From assembly GCF_005938625.1 (NCBI RefSeq), contig NZ_VCNJ01000004.1, forward strand, positions 1 through 64,000: DNA of 64,000 bases, read 5' to 3'. Source of the DNA: Pseudomonas fluorescens. GTDB taxonomy: Bacteria; Pseudomonadota; Gammaproteobacteria; Pseudomonadales; Pseudomonadaceae. The stretch's first letter is position 1, and every line of letters begins with the position of its first letter. Below are positions 35,317-44,295 of the stretch, piece after piece. The notes under the pieces were generated by a model. It was given only the letters and a program-made list of their open reading frames with translations, was not told the DNA's origin and searched no databases. A program made the translations under genes and the position numbers.

Positions 35317-35850
35317 ATGAGTCATCCCATCACCGCCCTGGTCATCATGGGCGTTGCCGGTTGCGGCAAGACGTGCGTCAGCGAGGCCCTGTGCCAATTG
35401 AGCGGCGCCACTGCCATTGAAGGCGATACTTTCCATCCGGCCGCGAACATCGAAAAGATGAGCGCGGGGATCCCCCTGAACGACGACGACCGCGCCGGCT
35501 GGCTCGACAGCCTGTGCGATGAACTGCGTCGCGTCGACGCGCTGGGCGAACGCCCGGTGCTGACCTGCTCGGCCCTTAAACACACTTATCGCGAAGTGTT
35601 GCGCAGTGCCTTGCCGGGCCTGGGTTTCGTGTTTCTTGAATTGACCCCTGAAGTCGCCGCTGAGCGTGTGTCCCATCGTCCGGGCCACTTCATGCCGGCC
35701 ACGTTGATCGAAAGCCAGTTCGCCACCCTCGAGTCGCCCAAGGGCGAGCCGTTGACGTTGGCCCTGAATGCCTCGATCCACAGCGTTGAAGAACTGGCGT
35801 CCCAGGCTCATGTCTGGTGGCAGGCCAACGGTCTGAAACAGGCGGTATGA
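35317..35850 (+). CDS. gntK: Gluconokinase
   Basis: A 177-residue cytosolic kinase that phosphorylates gluconate to 6-phosphogluconate. Walker A GVAGCGKT (residues 12-19), the conserved EGDTFHPAANIEKMSAGIPL stretch (about 35-54), and LTCSALKHTYR (about 83-93) are family features. GAGG lies 7 bases before ATG 35317. It precedes gntP but each gene has its own GntR-type operator. Confidence 0.93.
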   Translation: MSHPITALVIMGVAGCGKTCVSEALCQLSGATAIEGDTFHPAANIEKMSAGIPLNDDDRAGWLDSLCDELRRVDALGERPVLTCSALKHTYREVLRSALPGLGFVFLELTPEVAAERVSHRPGHFMPATLIESQFATLESPKGEPLTLALNASIHSVEELASQAHVWWQANGLKQAV

Positions 35851-35858
35851 GTGTGTTG

Positions 35859-35872
35859 AAAGAGCTAGCGCT
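35859..35872. promoter_or_regulatory. GntR operator 3 (gntP promoter)
   Basis: AAAGAGCTAGCGCT followed by GTCC, 9 bases after the gntK stop and 60 bases before gntP. The TAGCGCTGTC core is identical to the other two sites; the left part is weaker. Confidence 0.65.
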
Positions 35873-35901
35873 GTCCTCCCGACTTCTGTTTAACCCGCTT
35901 T

Positions 35902-35915
35902 AATAACAACAACAA
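35902..35915 (+). promoter_or_regulatory. Hfq/Crc-type CA motif upstream of gntP
   Basis: AATAACAACAACAA, a near-perfect AANAANAA tract directly before the CCAGGAG ribosome site of gntP. The strongest of the five CA-like motifs in the sugar genes. Confidence 0.6.
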
Positions 35916-35932
35916 TCCAGGAGACACCCCCA

Positions 35933-37288
35933 ATGTTTGGCATGTCCCACGACGCGTTTCTGCTGCTTGATGCAGTGGTCACCGTGATCGGACTGATTGT
36001 CCTGATCACCAAGTTCAAGCTGCACCCGTTCATTTCCCTGACCATCGCTGCCGCGTTCCTCGGTCTGACCTCCGGCATGCCGATCGGCACCATCATCAAA
36101 GCGTTCCAGGACGGCTTCGGTGGCGTGCTCGGTTTCGTCGGCATCATCCTCGCGCTGGGCACCATGCTCGGCAAAATGATGGCTGAATCGGGCGGGGCAG
36201 ATCAGATTGCCCAGACCCTGATCCGTGCGTTCGGCAAGGACAAAGTCCAGTGGGCAATGATGTTCGCCGCGTTTTTGGTGGGCATTCCGCTGTTCTTCGA
36301 AATCGGCTTCGTGCTGCTGATTCCGCTGGTGTTCATCGTTGCGCGTCGCACCGGCGTGTCGATCATCAAGATCGGTATCCCGCTGCTCGCCGGCCTGTCC
36401 GCCGTGCACGGTCTGGTGCCACCGCACCCGGGGCCGCTGCTGGCCATCGGCGTGTTCGGCGCGGACATCGGCAAGACCATTCTTTATGGTCTGATCGTGG
36501 CGCTGCCAACCGCGATCATTGCCGGTCCGATCTTCGGTACCTTCATCGCCAAGCACATTCCGGGTCACCCGAATCAGGAACTGGTCGATCAACTGGCCCG
36601 CGAAAACGACGACTCGGCCAAGCTGCCGAGCTTCACCATCACCCTGATCACCGTGCTGCTGCCGGTGTTCCTGATGCTGCTGAAAACCTTCGCTGACGTG
36701 GCGTTGCCGGACGGTCACTTCTTCCGCACCTGGATGGACATGATCGGTCACCCGATCTCCGCGCTGCTGCTGGCGTTGCTGCTGTCGCTGTACACTTTCG
36801 GGCACAAGCAGGGCATCGGTTCCCAGCAAATGCTCAAGTGGCTCGACGCAAGCCTGGCGCCAACCGCGGCGATCATCCTGATCATCGGTGCTGGCGGTGG
36901 CTTCAAGCAGATGCTGGTCACCAGCGGTGTAGGCGACGTGATTGGCCACATGGCGGTCAGCGCACAGATCTCGCCGATCCTGCTGGCGTGGCTGGTGGCA
37001 GCGGTGATTCGTATCGCCACCGGTTCGGCGACTGTGGCGACCATTACCGGCGCGGGCATTGTGGTGCCAGTGGTGGGGATGATCCCGGGTGTTAACCGTG
37101 AGTTGCTGGTGCTGGCGACTGGTGCCGGTTCGTTGATTCTGTCGCACGTGAATGACGCTGGTTTCTGGCTGGTGAAGCAGTACTTCAACATGACCGTGGC
37201 CGAGACGTTCAAGACCTGGACGGCGATGGAAACCATCCTGTCGGTGGTTGCGTTGGGCTTTATCCTTCTGTTGTCGCTGTTCGTTTAA
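35933..37288 (+). CDS. gntP: Gluconate permease (GntP family)
   Basis: A 451-residue inner-membrane gluconate:H+ symporter with about 12-14 hydrophobic segments. Family stretches GFGGVLGFVGIILALGTMLGKMM (start) and SAVHGLVPPHPGPLLA (about residues 155-170) are visible, as is TGSATVATITGAG late in the chain. Clear ribosome site CCAGGAG. Probably repressed by GntR and, at translation, by Hfq/Crc. Confidence 0.93.
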   Translation: MFGMSHDAFLLLDAVVTVIGLIVLITKFKLHPFISLTIAAAFLGLTSGMPIGTIIKAFQDGFGGVLGFVGIILALGTMLGKMMAESGGADQIAQTLIRAFGKDKVQWAMMFAAFLVGIPLFFEIGFVLLIPLVFIVARRTGVSIIKIGIPLLAGLSAVHGLVPPHPGPLLAIGVFGADIGKTILYGLIVALPTAIIAGPIFGTFIAKHIPGHPNQELVDQLARENDDSAKLPSFTITLITVLLPVFLMLLKTFADVALPDGHFFRTWMDMIGHPISALLLALLLSLYTFGHKQGIGSQQMLKWLDASLAPTAAIILIIGAGGGFKQMLVTSGVGDVIGHMAVSAQISPILLAWLVAAVIRIATGSATVATITGAGIVVPVVGMIPGVNRELLVLATGAGSLILSHVNDAGFWLVKQYFNMTVAETFKTWTAMETILSVVALGFILLLSLFV

Positions 37289-37303
37289 GCGCCTCTTTCA
37301 GGC

Positions 37304-37335
37304 ACAAAAAAACCGCAGCGATGCGGTTTTTTTGT
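37304..37335. terminator. Bidirectional terminator between gntP and alaC
   Basis: ACAAAAAAACCGC and GCGGTTTTTTTGT stem with A tract on one side and T tract on the other, so it could end both gntP and the convergent alaC transcripts. Confidence 0.88.
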
Positions 37336-37369
37336 GGTTGGAGATATCACGGCTGAACACACAACCAAT

Positions 37370-37456
37370 GTGAGAGCGAGCTTGCTCGCGAAAGCGGTGG
37401 GTCAGTCAGCACTGATGTAGCTGACACGACGCCTTCGCGAGCAAGCTCGCTCCCAC
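37370..37456. repeat. REPIN, family A variant (GTGAGAGCGAGCTTGCTCGCG)
   Basis: Left arm has one substitution (GTGAGAG for GTGGGAG); right arm intact. Lies 12 bases after the alaC stop. Confidence 0.85.
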
Positions 37457-37468
37457 AGGGGGCAGGTG

Positions 37469-38686
37469 TCAGTTACCGGATTTCGGGACTAAGCCATCCG
37501 CCCGGAACATCCCGCGAATCCCGCGTACAGCCTGACGAATGCGGTCCTGGTTTTCGATCAGCGCGAAGCGCACGTGATCGTCGCCATACTCACCAAACCC
37601 CACCCCCGGCGAGACGCAGACTTTGGCCTCGGCCAGCAGTTTCTTGGCGAACTCCAGCGAACCCAGATGCGCATAGGCCTCAGGGATCTTCGCCCAGACA
37701 TACATCGACGCCTTCGGATTTTCGACCATCCAGCCCAGTTCATGCAGGCCTTTGACCAGCACATTACGACGCTGGCGATACTGCTCGGCGATATCCCGCA
37801 CGCATTGCTGATCGCCTTCCAGCGCAGCAATCGCCGCCACTTGCAGTGGGGTGAAGGTGCCGTAGTCGTGGTAGCTCTTGATCCGCGCCAGCGCGTTGAC
37901 CAGTTCCGGGTTACCGACCATGAAACCGATGCGCCAGCCGGCCATGTTGTAGCTCTTGGACAGGGTGAAAAATTCCACGGCGATGTCCTTGGCCCCCGGC
38001 ACTTGCATGATCGACGGGGCTTTCCAGCCGTCGTAGACGATATCGGCGTAAGCCAGATCGTGAATCACCAGCACATCGTACTGCTTGGCGAGGGCGATTA
38101 CCCGCTCGAAGAAATCCAGCTCCACGCACTGCGCGGTCGGGTTCGACGGGAAGCCGAGGATCATCATTTTCGGCTTCGGGATCGAACCGCGAATGGCCCG
38201 TTCAAGCTCATCGAAGAAGTCCACGCCCGGCACCAGCGGCACCGAACGCACCTGGGCGCCGGCAATCACCGCACCGTAGATGTGAATCGGGTAGCTCGGG
38301 TTCGGCACCAGCACGGTGTCGCCCTGATCCAGGGTCGCCAGCATCAAATGCGCCAGGCCTTCCTTGGAACCGATGGTGACAATCGCTTCGCTTTCCGGGT
38401 CGATATCGACCTCGTAGCGCTGCTTGTACCAGTTGGAAATCGCCCGGCGCAGGCGCGGAATGCCCTTGGAAGTGGAGTAACCGTGGGTGTCTTCGCGTTG
38501 GGCAACTTGTACGAGCTTTTCGACAATGTGCGGCGGCGTAGCCCCGTCGGGGTTGCCCATGCTCAAGTCGATGATGTCTTCACCACGACGACGCGCGGCC
38601 ATCTTCAGCTCGGCGGTGATGTTGAAAACGTAAGGGGGGAGTCGATCTATGCGCGCAAAGCGGCGCGGCGAACCTTGTTCAGCCAT
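37469..38686 (-). CDS. alaC: Alanine transaminase AlaC-type aminotransferase
   Basis: A 405-residue fold-type I, class I/II PLP aminotransferase. PLP lysine in [16 protein letters not shown] (about residue 240), cofactor Asp/Tyr in [12 protein letters not shown], and NPTAQCVE for substrate carboxylate binding. Closest known type is E. coli AlaC (YfdZ), which makes alanine from pyruvate and glutamate. In other pseudomonads it neighbours threonine biosynthesis genes, which are absent here. Confidence 0.87.
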   Translation of the reverse strand: MAEQGSPRRFARIDRLPPYVFNITAELKMAARRRGEDIIDLSMGNPDGATPPHIVEKLVQVAQREDTHGYSTSKGIPRLRRAISNWYKQRYEVDIDPESEAIVTIGSKEGLAHLMLATLDQGDTVLVPNPSYPIHIYGAVIAGAQVRSVPLVPGVDFFDELERAIRGSIPKPKMMILGFPSNPTAQCVELDFFERVIALAKQYDVLVIHDLAYADIVYDGWKAPSIMQVPGAKDIAVEFFTLSKSYNMAGWRIGFMVGNPELVNALARIKSYHDYGTFTPLQVAAIAALEGDQQCVRDIAEQYRQRRNVLVKGLHELGWMVENPKASMYVWAKIPEAYAHLGSLEFAKKLLAEAKVCVSPGVGFGEYGDDHVRFALIENQDRIRQAVRGIRGMFRADGLVPKSGN

Positions 38687-38825
38687 TGTTGCCTCGGATA
38701 ACGTAAGCGCCCGGAACCGTCCGAGCGACGCTGGTCACTGCGGTGACCTGTGGCGGAAGATAAGGGCTGTGATGGCATACTGTCCAGCGCGTTTTTCAAA
38801 CATATTTGCCCAAGGAAATCGGTAG

Positions 38826-39488
38826 ATGGAATTCACCAGCGGCTTCTTGCTGAGCCTTTCGCTGTGCCTGGATATCGGCGTGGCCAACATCGCGATGATC
38901 ACATTGGCGATGCAGCGCGGTTACTTTCAGGGCTTCGCGCTGGGCCTCGGCACCTGTGTCGGCGACCTGATTTATGCGGTGCTGGCGCTGGCCGGGATGA
39001 CGGTTCTGTTGCAGTACGAGACCGTGCGCTGGGTGTTGTGGATTGGTGGTTCGGCGCTGCTGATTTATTTCGCGGCGAAGATGATCTACTCGGCGATCCA
39101 TCACGAAGCGTTGCTGGCCGAGACGGCGGAAGTGGGGCACAACTCCCATCGCAAGGAGTTTTTCCGGGGGATTTTTCTGGCCATGTCGTCGCCGAGTGCG
39201 ATTCTCTGGTTCGCGGCGGTTGGCGGCACGTTGATCGCGCGCTCCGGCGGTGGTGGCCCGCTCAGTTCGGCGCTGTTCCTTGGCGGTTTCCTTTGCGCCG
39301 GGCTGCTGTGGTCGGCCGGTTTGTGCTTCGCCGCGAGTCATGGCGGCAAGCTGCTCGGTGACAAGCTTCTGCGTTACTCCTACATGGCATCTGCAGCGAT
39401 CTTCTGCTATTTCGCGGTGTACGTGATCGTATCTGGCTATAACGAATTCGTCGGTTCTGCTGCCGTCGAGCAGTTGCACGCGTTGTAG
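38826..39488 (+). CDS. LysE family translocator
   Basis: A 220-residue inner-membrane protein of the LysE/RhtB amino-acid exporter family, with about six hydrophobic segments. The N-terminal SLCLDIGVANIAMITLAMQRGYFQGFALGLGTCVGD stretch is the family signature. Substrate unknown. It is divergent from alaC (139-base gap), so alanine or a related amino acid is possible but unproven. Confidence 0.85.
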   Translation: MEFTSGFLLSLSLCLDIGVANIAMITLAMQRGYFQGFALGLGTCVGDLIYAVLALAGMTVLLQYETVRWVLWIGGSALLIYFAAKMIYSAIHHEALLAETAEVGHNSHRKEFFRGIFLAMSSPSAILWFAAVGGTLIARSGGGGPLSSALFLGGFLCAGLLWSAGLCFAASHGGKLLGDKLLRYSYMASAAIFCYFAVYVIVSGYNEFVGSAAVEQLHAL

Positions 39489-39556
39489 GCGTGCGAATTG
39501 GATTGGGCTTTCTATACTCCCAGCCGAACCCCTTTTTTTGTGCCAGGAGTCGAGTC

Positions 39557-40051
39557 ATGGATGAGCAAAAAAGCGTCGAAGTGGCTGAACCTCGCTTCGA
39601 ACATGGACACTTCCTGCTGATTGCAGGTTTTCGCGGTCGATTTACCCAAGACAGCGCAAAGGACATCCCGGCTCTGTGGGAAAAGTTCTTGCCGAACCTG
39701 GGAAAGATACCGGGGCAAAAAAACGAGGTGACCTACGGCGTCTGCAGTAACTTCGACGGCAAGGGTGGTTTCGATTACATCGCCGGGGTAGAAATCAGCA
39801 AGCTCGATGATCTCGACCAGAAGGTCTACCAGTGGGTCGAAGTCCTGCCCCGGCACTACGCGGTGTTTGAACACCAAGGGCCACTCGATGAGTTGCCGCA
39901 AACCCTGCAATACATCTACAAAACCTGGCTGCCGACCTCTCATTACGTGGAGCTCAACGCCCCGGAGCTGGAACGCTACAGTGCCGATTTCAATCCGAAG
40001 CTGCACACCGGCAAACTGGAAATCTGCGTGCCGGTCGATACCAAGGTTTGA
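39557..40051 (+). CDS. GyrI-like / AraC effector-binding domain protein
   Basis: A 164-residue single-domain protein of the GyrI-like small-molecule-binding fold (SHS2 repeat), without a DNA-binding domain. Conserved pattern FAGFRGRFTQD-like start, then VTYGVCSNFDGKGGFDYIAGVE (about 70-91), GPLDELPQTLQYIYKTWLP and a final LEICVPV strand. Such proteins bind or sequester hydrophobic or amphipathic toxins. ATG 39557 follows CCAGGAG; the frame opens 22 codons earlier without support. Confidence 0.83.
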   Translation: MDEQKSVEVAEPRFEHGHFLLIAGFRGRFTQDSAKDIPALWEKFLPNLGKIPGQKNEVTYGVCSNFDGKGGFDYIAGVEISKLDDLDQKVYQWVEVLPRHYAVFEHQGPLDELPQTLQYIYKTWLPTSHYVELNAPELERYSADFNPKLHTGKLEICVPVDTKV

Positions 40052-40092
40052 GCAGACAACCATGCGGCTGATCAATGATCCGCCGCATGGTT

Positions 40093-40197
40093 TCAACGCT
40101 GTTTACGCCGCGTGCGCAGCAGGTCGACCGCCAGCGTGATGAAGCCGAAAGTACTGATGCCCAATACCATCAACAGACCGATCTGAACGCTGCTCAT
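40093..40197 (-). CDS. Small single-span membrane protein (34 residues)
   Basis: A 34-residue frame beginning MSSVQIGLLMVLGISTFGFI, a hydrophobic helix (about residues 4-26) followed by a basic tail DLLRTRRKQR, which predicts an N-out, C-in membrane peptide. A strong GGGGGAAG ribosome site lies 6 bases before ATG 40197. It converges with the GyrI-like gene. Too small for ordinary gene calls; composition and ribosome site support it. Function unknown. Confidence 0.68.
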   Translation of the reverse strand: MSSVQIGLLMVLGISTFGFITLAVDLLRTRRKQR

Positions 40198-40362
40198 AAG
40201 TTGCTTCCCCCAAGGGTGATCAGAGACACCCCTGAGAAATAGCCCGCCCCGACCCCGAAGAAAAGCGCTTATACGCAGGCTTTACGCCGCCCGTGCGCAT
40301 CGATATGCAGGCCTTATTCCTTTATGCTTTCAGCTCTTTCTTCTGCTGATTTCCGAGCTGCC

Positions 40363-40851
40363 ATGAACACCGTTATCCGCAACGTCACCGCCGCCGATCT
40401 GGACCGCTGCTACGCCATCGAAACCGTCGCCTACGAAGGTGACGAAGCGGCTACTCGCGAGAAGATCGCCACGCGCATTGCCACTTGGCCGGAAGGTTTT
40501 ATCGTTGCCGAGGTGGGCGGTGAGGTCGCAGGCTTCGTCAATTCCGGCGCGGCGTTTGATGTGCAAATGTCGGACGAGGCGTTCAAGGAGCTGATCGGCC
40601 ATGACCCGAAAGGGCCGAACGTAGTGATCATGTCGGTGGTGGTGCACCCGGATTATCAGGGGCAGGGTTTGGCCAAGCGTTTGATGGGCGAGTTTATCGA
40701 GCGTATGCGCGGGATGGATAAAGCGACCATTCATTTGATGTGCAAGGAAAAGCACATCCCGTTGTATGCCGGGTTTGGCTTTGCCTATATCAAACCGTCG
40801 GAGTCGGATCACGGCGGCATGGCGTGGCACGAGATGATCCTGACCCTCTGA
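40363..40851 (+). CDS. GNAT family N-acetyltransferase
   Basis: A 162-residue acetyltransferase. Acetyl-CoA-binding motif VVVHPDYQGQGLAKRLM (about residues 88-104) and YAGFGFAYIKPSESDHGGMAWHEM near the end, similar to aralkylamine N-acetyltransferase-like proteins. ATG 40363 is chosen over a start 13 codons upstream because it gives the usual opening. Substrate unknown. Confidence 0.85.
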   Translation: MNTVIRNVTAADLDRCYAIETVAYEGDEAATREKIATRIATWPEGFIVAEVGGEVAGFVNSGAAFDVQMSDEAFKELIGHDPKGPNVVIMSVVVHPDYQGQGLAKRLMGEFIERMRGMDKATIHLMCKEKHIPLYAGFGFAYIKPSESDHGGMAWHEMILTL

Positions 40852-40870
40852 CCCATGTCTTCCTGCCAAT

Positions 40871-40978
40871 GATCGTTCCCATGCTCCGCGTGGGAATGCA
40901 GCCGGGGACGCTCTGCGTCCCAAAATCGTGACGCAGAGCGTCACAAGAGGCATTCCCACGCAGAGCGTGGGAACGATC
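40871..40978. repeat. REPIN, family C
   Basis: GATCGTTCCCATGCTCCGCG and GCAGAGCGTGGGAACGATC with an inner GACGCTCTGCGTC dyad, between the GNAT and PPOX genes, which converge. Confidence 0.85.
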
Positions 40979-40999
40979 ATTCCAAGGGGCCGTGTTGTG

Positions 41000-41605
41000 T
41001 CAGTAGAGGGTGTCACTTACCCGTTTCGGCGCTTCACGGTCGTAGGTTTCGGCATCGAACTGGCCGTCATTCAAGCGCTTATGAAACGCGCCAGCAGAGG
41101 GCAGGGCCGAGCGCGGCAGGTGGGTTTGCGGGTTCCACGCATCCGAGCGTACAAACGCTTTTGAACAATGAAAGAACGCCGCCGCCACTGTCACCAGCAA
41201 CACCGTTTTCGCCGGTTTGCCATTCACCGCAAAACTCTCCAACAACTGCGGCTCCGCGCTGATCGTCGCCGTGCCATTGACCCGCAACGTCTCGCCAATC
41301 CCCGGAATGATGAACAGCAGCGACACCCGCGAATCCTGCAGCACATTGCGCAAGGTATCGATGCGGTTGTTACCGGGGCGATCCGGCAGGGCCAGCGTGC
41401 GCTCATCAATGATCCGCACAAACCCCGGCGCATCGCCGCGCGGCGAATTGTCGAGGCCATCGGCGCCCACCGAGCTGACGATCACCAGCGGCGAAACCCG
41501 CACCATCGCCTGATAATCCTCGTTGAGAAAACCGATCTGCTTGCGCACCGCCCGCTCGTGGGGCAGTCCGTAAATCGCCTCCAGTGCTTCGATTGAATCG
41601 ATCAT
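41000..41605 (-). CDS. Pyridoxamine 5'-phosphate oxidase-like FMN flavoprotein
   Basis: A 201-residue split-barrel flavoprotein of the PPOX class, MSMEG_1061-like. Typical segments are VIVSSVGADGLDNSPRGD (about residues 42-59), LALPDRPGNNRIDTLRN (about 71-87; FMN phosphate site) and VSLLFIIPGIGETLRVNG. Activity is probably an FMN-dependent reduction or oxidation; substrate unknown. It starts 18 bases after a GNAT gene on the same strand, so the two form an operon. Confidence 0.85.
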   Translation of the reverse strand: MIDSIEALEAIYGLPHERAVRKQIGFLNEDYQAMVRVSPLVIVSSVGADGLDNSPRGDAPGFVRIIDERTLALPDRPGNNRIDTLRNVLQDSRVSLLFIIPGIGETLRVNGTATISAEPQLLESFAVNGKPAKTVLLVTVAAAFFHCSKAFVRSDAWNPQTHLPRSALPSAGAFHKRLNDGQFDAETYDREAPKRVSDTLY

Positions 41606-41623
41606 CGTGTTTCCCTCGATGAC

Positions 41624-42109
41624 TTAGAAAAACAACCCCATGCGCCGTTCGTAACCGATCCGGCCCTTGTACGCTTCGCCGCTGTCGACGTAGCCGTGCT
41701 TGGCGTACAGCGCGATGGCTGCGTCGTTATCCGCGTCCACCGACAATTCCAGTCCTTTGATCTCCGGCCAGGCCTGACGCGCGACTTCGGGCAACGCTTG
41801 CAGACACGCCTTGCCGAAACCCTTGCCCTGCGCCCGGTGATCAACCTGCAATGCATGCAAGGTGGCGCTGTGCTCATCAGCCCAGGCCGGCAACACTGGC
41901 GGGCGTTTGAGCAGCAGAAACGCCACCGGCACGTCATCCGCCAACAAGGCAAAACCTTTCACGCCCGGGCCGGGTTTCGACAGCAGAGTGTGCAAAGCGC
42001 CATGGATATCACCGGAGAACTTGATCTGCTCGGCATGGATTTCAATCGCCTCGACTTGCTGACGCTGCAAGGCGTTCAGGCTGTCGTACGGCACGAGTTG
42101 GGCTGACAC
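41624..42109 (-). CDS. GNAT family N-acetyltransferase
   Basis: A 161-residue acetyltransferase starting at GTG 42109, behind AGGAAA. Motif A reads LQVDHRAQGKGFGKACLQ (about residues 76-93), followed by LELSVDADNDAAIALYAKHGYVDSG. The open frame runs 170 codons further upstream, overlapping antisense to the NTF2-like gene, so that part is excluded. First gene of an operon with the PPOX flavoprotein. Confidence 0.82.
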   Translation of the reverse strand: MSAQLVPYDSLNALQRQQVEAIEIHAEQIKFSGDIHGALHTLLSKPGPGVKGFALLADDVPVAFLLLKRPPVLPAWADEHSATLHALQVDHRAQGKGFGKACLQALPEVARQAWPEIKGLELSVDADNDAAIALYAKHGYVDSGEAYKGRIGYERRMGLFF

Positions 42110-42250
42110 GGGAATTTCCTTTTTCCTACAAAGATGAGCCTCGGATTCTAGCGATTTTGGCCGCAGTGGAAATTTTTTGTTTCGACTGTCGATCTGCCTG
42201 TTTGCCGAACGACTAAAGGTGTCTTCACAACAAAAACCATGGAGAACACC

Positions 42251-42676
42251 ATGAGCGCACAAGCTGAAATCCAGACCCTGATCAACACCTACCGCGAAGC
42301 CGTCATGACCAAGGACGTGGAGAAAGTCATGGCGTTGTACGCCGACGACATCGTCTCTTTCGACGCAATCAAGGCCTTGCAATTCAAGGGCAAGCCCGCC
42401 TACCGCGCGCACTGGGTCGAGTGCATGCAAATGTGCCCCGGACCGCACATCTTCGAGTTCCATGAGATCGCCATCGAAAGCGCTGACAACATCGCCTTCG
42501 CCCACTGGGTAGCCAATTGCGGCGGCACCAATGACAAAGGCGAAACCCAGAGCTGCTGGATGCGCGTCACCGCTTGCTACCGGCAGGTCGGCGGGGCGTG
42601 GAAAATCGCCCATGAACACTGGTCGGCGCCGTTCGATCCGATGAGCGGCGCGACCCTGTTCGATGTGACCCCCTGA
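42251..42676 (+). CDS. NTF2/SnoaL-like protein
   Basis: A 141-residue cone-fold protein of the ketosteroid isomerase/DUF4440 (YybH) type: an N-terminal helix pair (AQAEIQTLINTYREAVMTKDVEKVMALYADD), then strands ending KIAHEHWSAPFD. Start at 42251 behind GGAG; ATG 42239 is an alternative. First gene before the DGPF protein and the ECF42-type sigma factor; small-molecule binding or catalysis is likely but the ligand is unknown. Confidence 0.83.
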   Translation: MSAQAEIQTLINTYREAVMTKDVEKVMALYADDIVSFDAIKALQFKGKPAYRAHWVECMQMCPGPHIFEFHEIAIESADNIAFAHWVANCGGTNDKGETQSCWMRVTACYRQVGGAWKIAHEHWSAPFDPMSGATLFDVTP

Positions 42677-42716
42677 TCTTCAGCCATAGTTGAACCGTCC
42701 GCTTCAGGAGAACGCC

Positions 42717-43061
42717 ATGAAGTATTTATGCCTGGTCTACAGCGATGAACAACTGCTGCATTCGTCGCCCGACAGCCCGGAAGACGCCGAGTGCTGGGCC
42801 TACGCCGAGTCGATTCAAGGCAGTGGGCGGATGGTTGCCGCCGAGGCGCTGGAGTCAGTGCAGACCGCCACCACGGTGCGTATGCGCAACGGCAAACTGT
42901 CGATCACCGACGGCCCGTTTGCCGAAACCAAGGAGCAACTGGCCGGCTTTTACCTGATCGACGCCAAGGACCTCAACGAAGCGCTCCAGGTCGCCGGCAA
43001 CATTCCGGCGGCGCGGGTGGGCAGCGTTGAAGTGCGCCCGGTGCGGCAGTTGAATGTCTGA
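42717..43061 (+). CDS. DGPF/YCII domain protein
   Basis: A 114-residue YCII-related protein. The name-giving motif is in SITDGPFAETKEQLAGFYLI (about residues 62-81). Strong AGGAG ribosome site. It overlaps the sigma factor gene by 8 bases, the standard partnership of DGPF proteins with ECF42 sigma factors. Its biochemical role is not established. Confidence 0.9.
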   Translation: MKYLCLVYSDEQLLHSSPDSPEDAECWAYAESIQGSGRMVAAEALESVQTATTVRMRNGKLSITDGPFAETKEQLAGFYLIDAKDLNEALQVAGNIPAARVGSVEVRPVRQLNV

Positions 43062-44295
43062 GGTCAGGGCGCGGGTCGAGCAGGTCTATCGCGAAGACTC
43101 GCGGCGGATTCTGGCAACGCTGATTCGCCTGCTCGGTGATTTCGACCTCGCCGAAGAAGCCTTGCACGAGGCGTTCTTCGTCGCGGTCGAACGCTGGCAA
43201 CGCGACGGCGTGCCCGACAACCCGCGCACTTGGCTGGTGTCCACCGGGCGCTTCAAGGCGATTGATGTGTTGCGCCGGCGTGCTCGCTTCAAGGCTTCAC
43301 AGCCATTGCTGCTGGCGCAACTAGAAGAACTGGAACAGGCCGACTGGAGCGGTGAAGACGTGGAAGATGATCGCCTGCGGCTGATCTTCACCTGTTGTCA
43401 CCCGGCGCTGGCGGCGGATGCGCAAGTACCGCTGACCTTGCGCGAAGTCTGCGATCTGACCACCGAGGAAATCGCCCGTGCATTTCTCTGCGCGCCAGCG
43501 GCGATTGCCCAACGCATCGTGAGGGCGAAGGCCAAGATCCGTGATGCGAAAATCCCTTATCAAGTACCGAGCCTGAGCGAATTGCCTGAACGCCTCGACA
43601 GCGTGTTGCGGGTGATTTATCTGGTGTTCAACGAAGGGTATTCGGCGTCGGGCGGGGCTGAGTTGACCCGTGAAGATCTGACGCGTGAGGCGATCAGGCT
43701 GGGGCGGCTGTTGATGGAGTTGCTGCCGGAGCCGGAAGTGATGGGGCTATTGGCGATGATGCTGTTGCACGAATCGCGACGGGCGGCGCGCACTTCGCCG
43801 AGTGGTGAACTGGTGCTGCTGGATGATCAGGATCGATCTCAGTGGGATGCCGGGTTGATTGCTGAAGGTTGTGCGTTGGTCGAGCGTGCGCTGACCACGC
43901 GGCGGTTTGGGCCGTATTGTTTGCAGGCGGCGATTGCGGCGGTTCATGCTGAGGCGCCGTCGGCGGGGGAGACGGATTGGGAGCAGATCGTTGGTTTGTA
44001 TGACGTGCTGTTGCGCGCGGTGCCTTCGCCGGTGATCGAGTTGAATCGGGCAGTGGCGGTGGCCAAGCGTGATGGCGCGTTGGCAGGGTTGAATCTGATT
44101 GAAGGGATTTTGGCGCGGGGCGAGTTGCAGGATTATCACTTGGCGCATTCAGCGCGGGCGGAGTTTTGTCGGCAGTTGGGCAGGGTGGAGGAGGCTCGGG
44201 CGGCGTATTTGCGAGCCTTGGAGCTGACCCGACAAGAGCCGGAGCGGCGGTTTATTGAAGGGCGACTTTCGGCGCTGGAATTGCCCTCACCCTAG
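43054..44295 (+). CDS. ECF42-type RNA polymerase sigma factor with C-terminal extension
   Basis: A 413-residue sigma factor. Sigma region 2 at about 8-75 (YREDSRRILATLIRLLGDFDLAEEALHEAF), region 4 at about 110-170 (VPLTLREVCDLTTEEIARAFLCAPAAIAQRIVRAK), then a roughly 230-residue helical, TPR-like C-terminal domain that in ECF42 replaces an anti-sigma factor as regulator. It overlaps the DGPF gene by 8 bases. Its last three codons and TAG stop lie inside a family D repeat, so the C terminus (LPSP) may have been fixed by repeat insertion. Confidence 0.9.
   Translation: MSEVRARVEQVYREDSRRILATLIRLLGDFDLAEEALHEAFFVAVERWQRDGVPDNPRTWLVSTGRFKAIDVLRRRARFKASQPLLLAQLEELEQADWSGEDVEDDRLRLIFTCCHPALAADAQVPLTLREVCDLTTEEIARAFLCAPAAIAQRIVRAKAKIRDAKIPYQVPSLSELPERLDSVLRVIYLVFNEGYSASGGAELTREDLTREAIRLGRLLMELLPEPEVMGLLAMMLLHESRRAARTSPSGELVLLDDQDRSQWDAGLIAEGCALVERALTTRRFGPYCLQAAIAAVHAEAPSAGETDWEQIVGLYDVLLRAVPSPVIELNRAVAVAKRDGALAGLNLIEGILARGELQDYHLAHSARAEFCRQLGRVEEARAAYLRALELTRQEPERRFIEGRLSALELPSP

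Noticed and set aside
41624..42619. A 331-codon frame that would fuse an N-terminal region to the GNAT protein
   Set aside because: The extra 170 codons are antisense to the NTF2-like gene and the GTG at 42109 has a good ribosome site.
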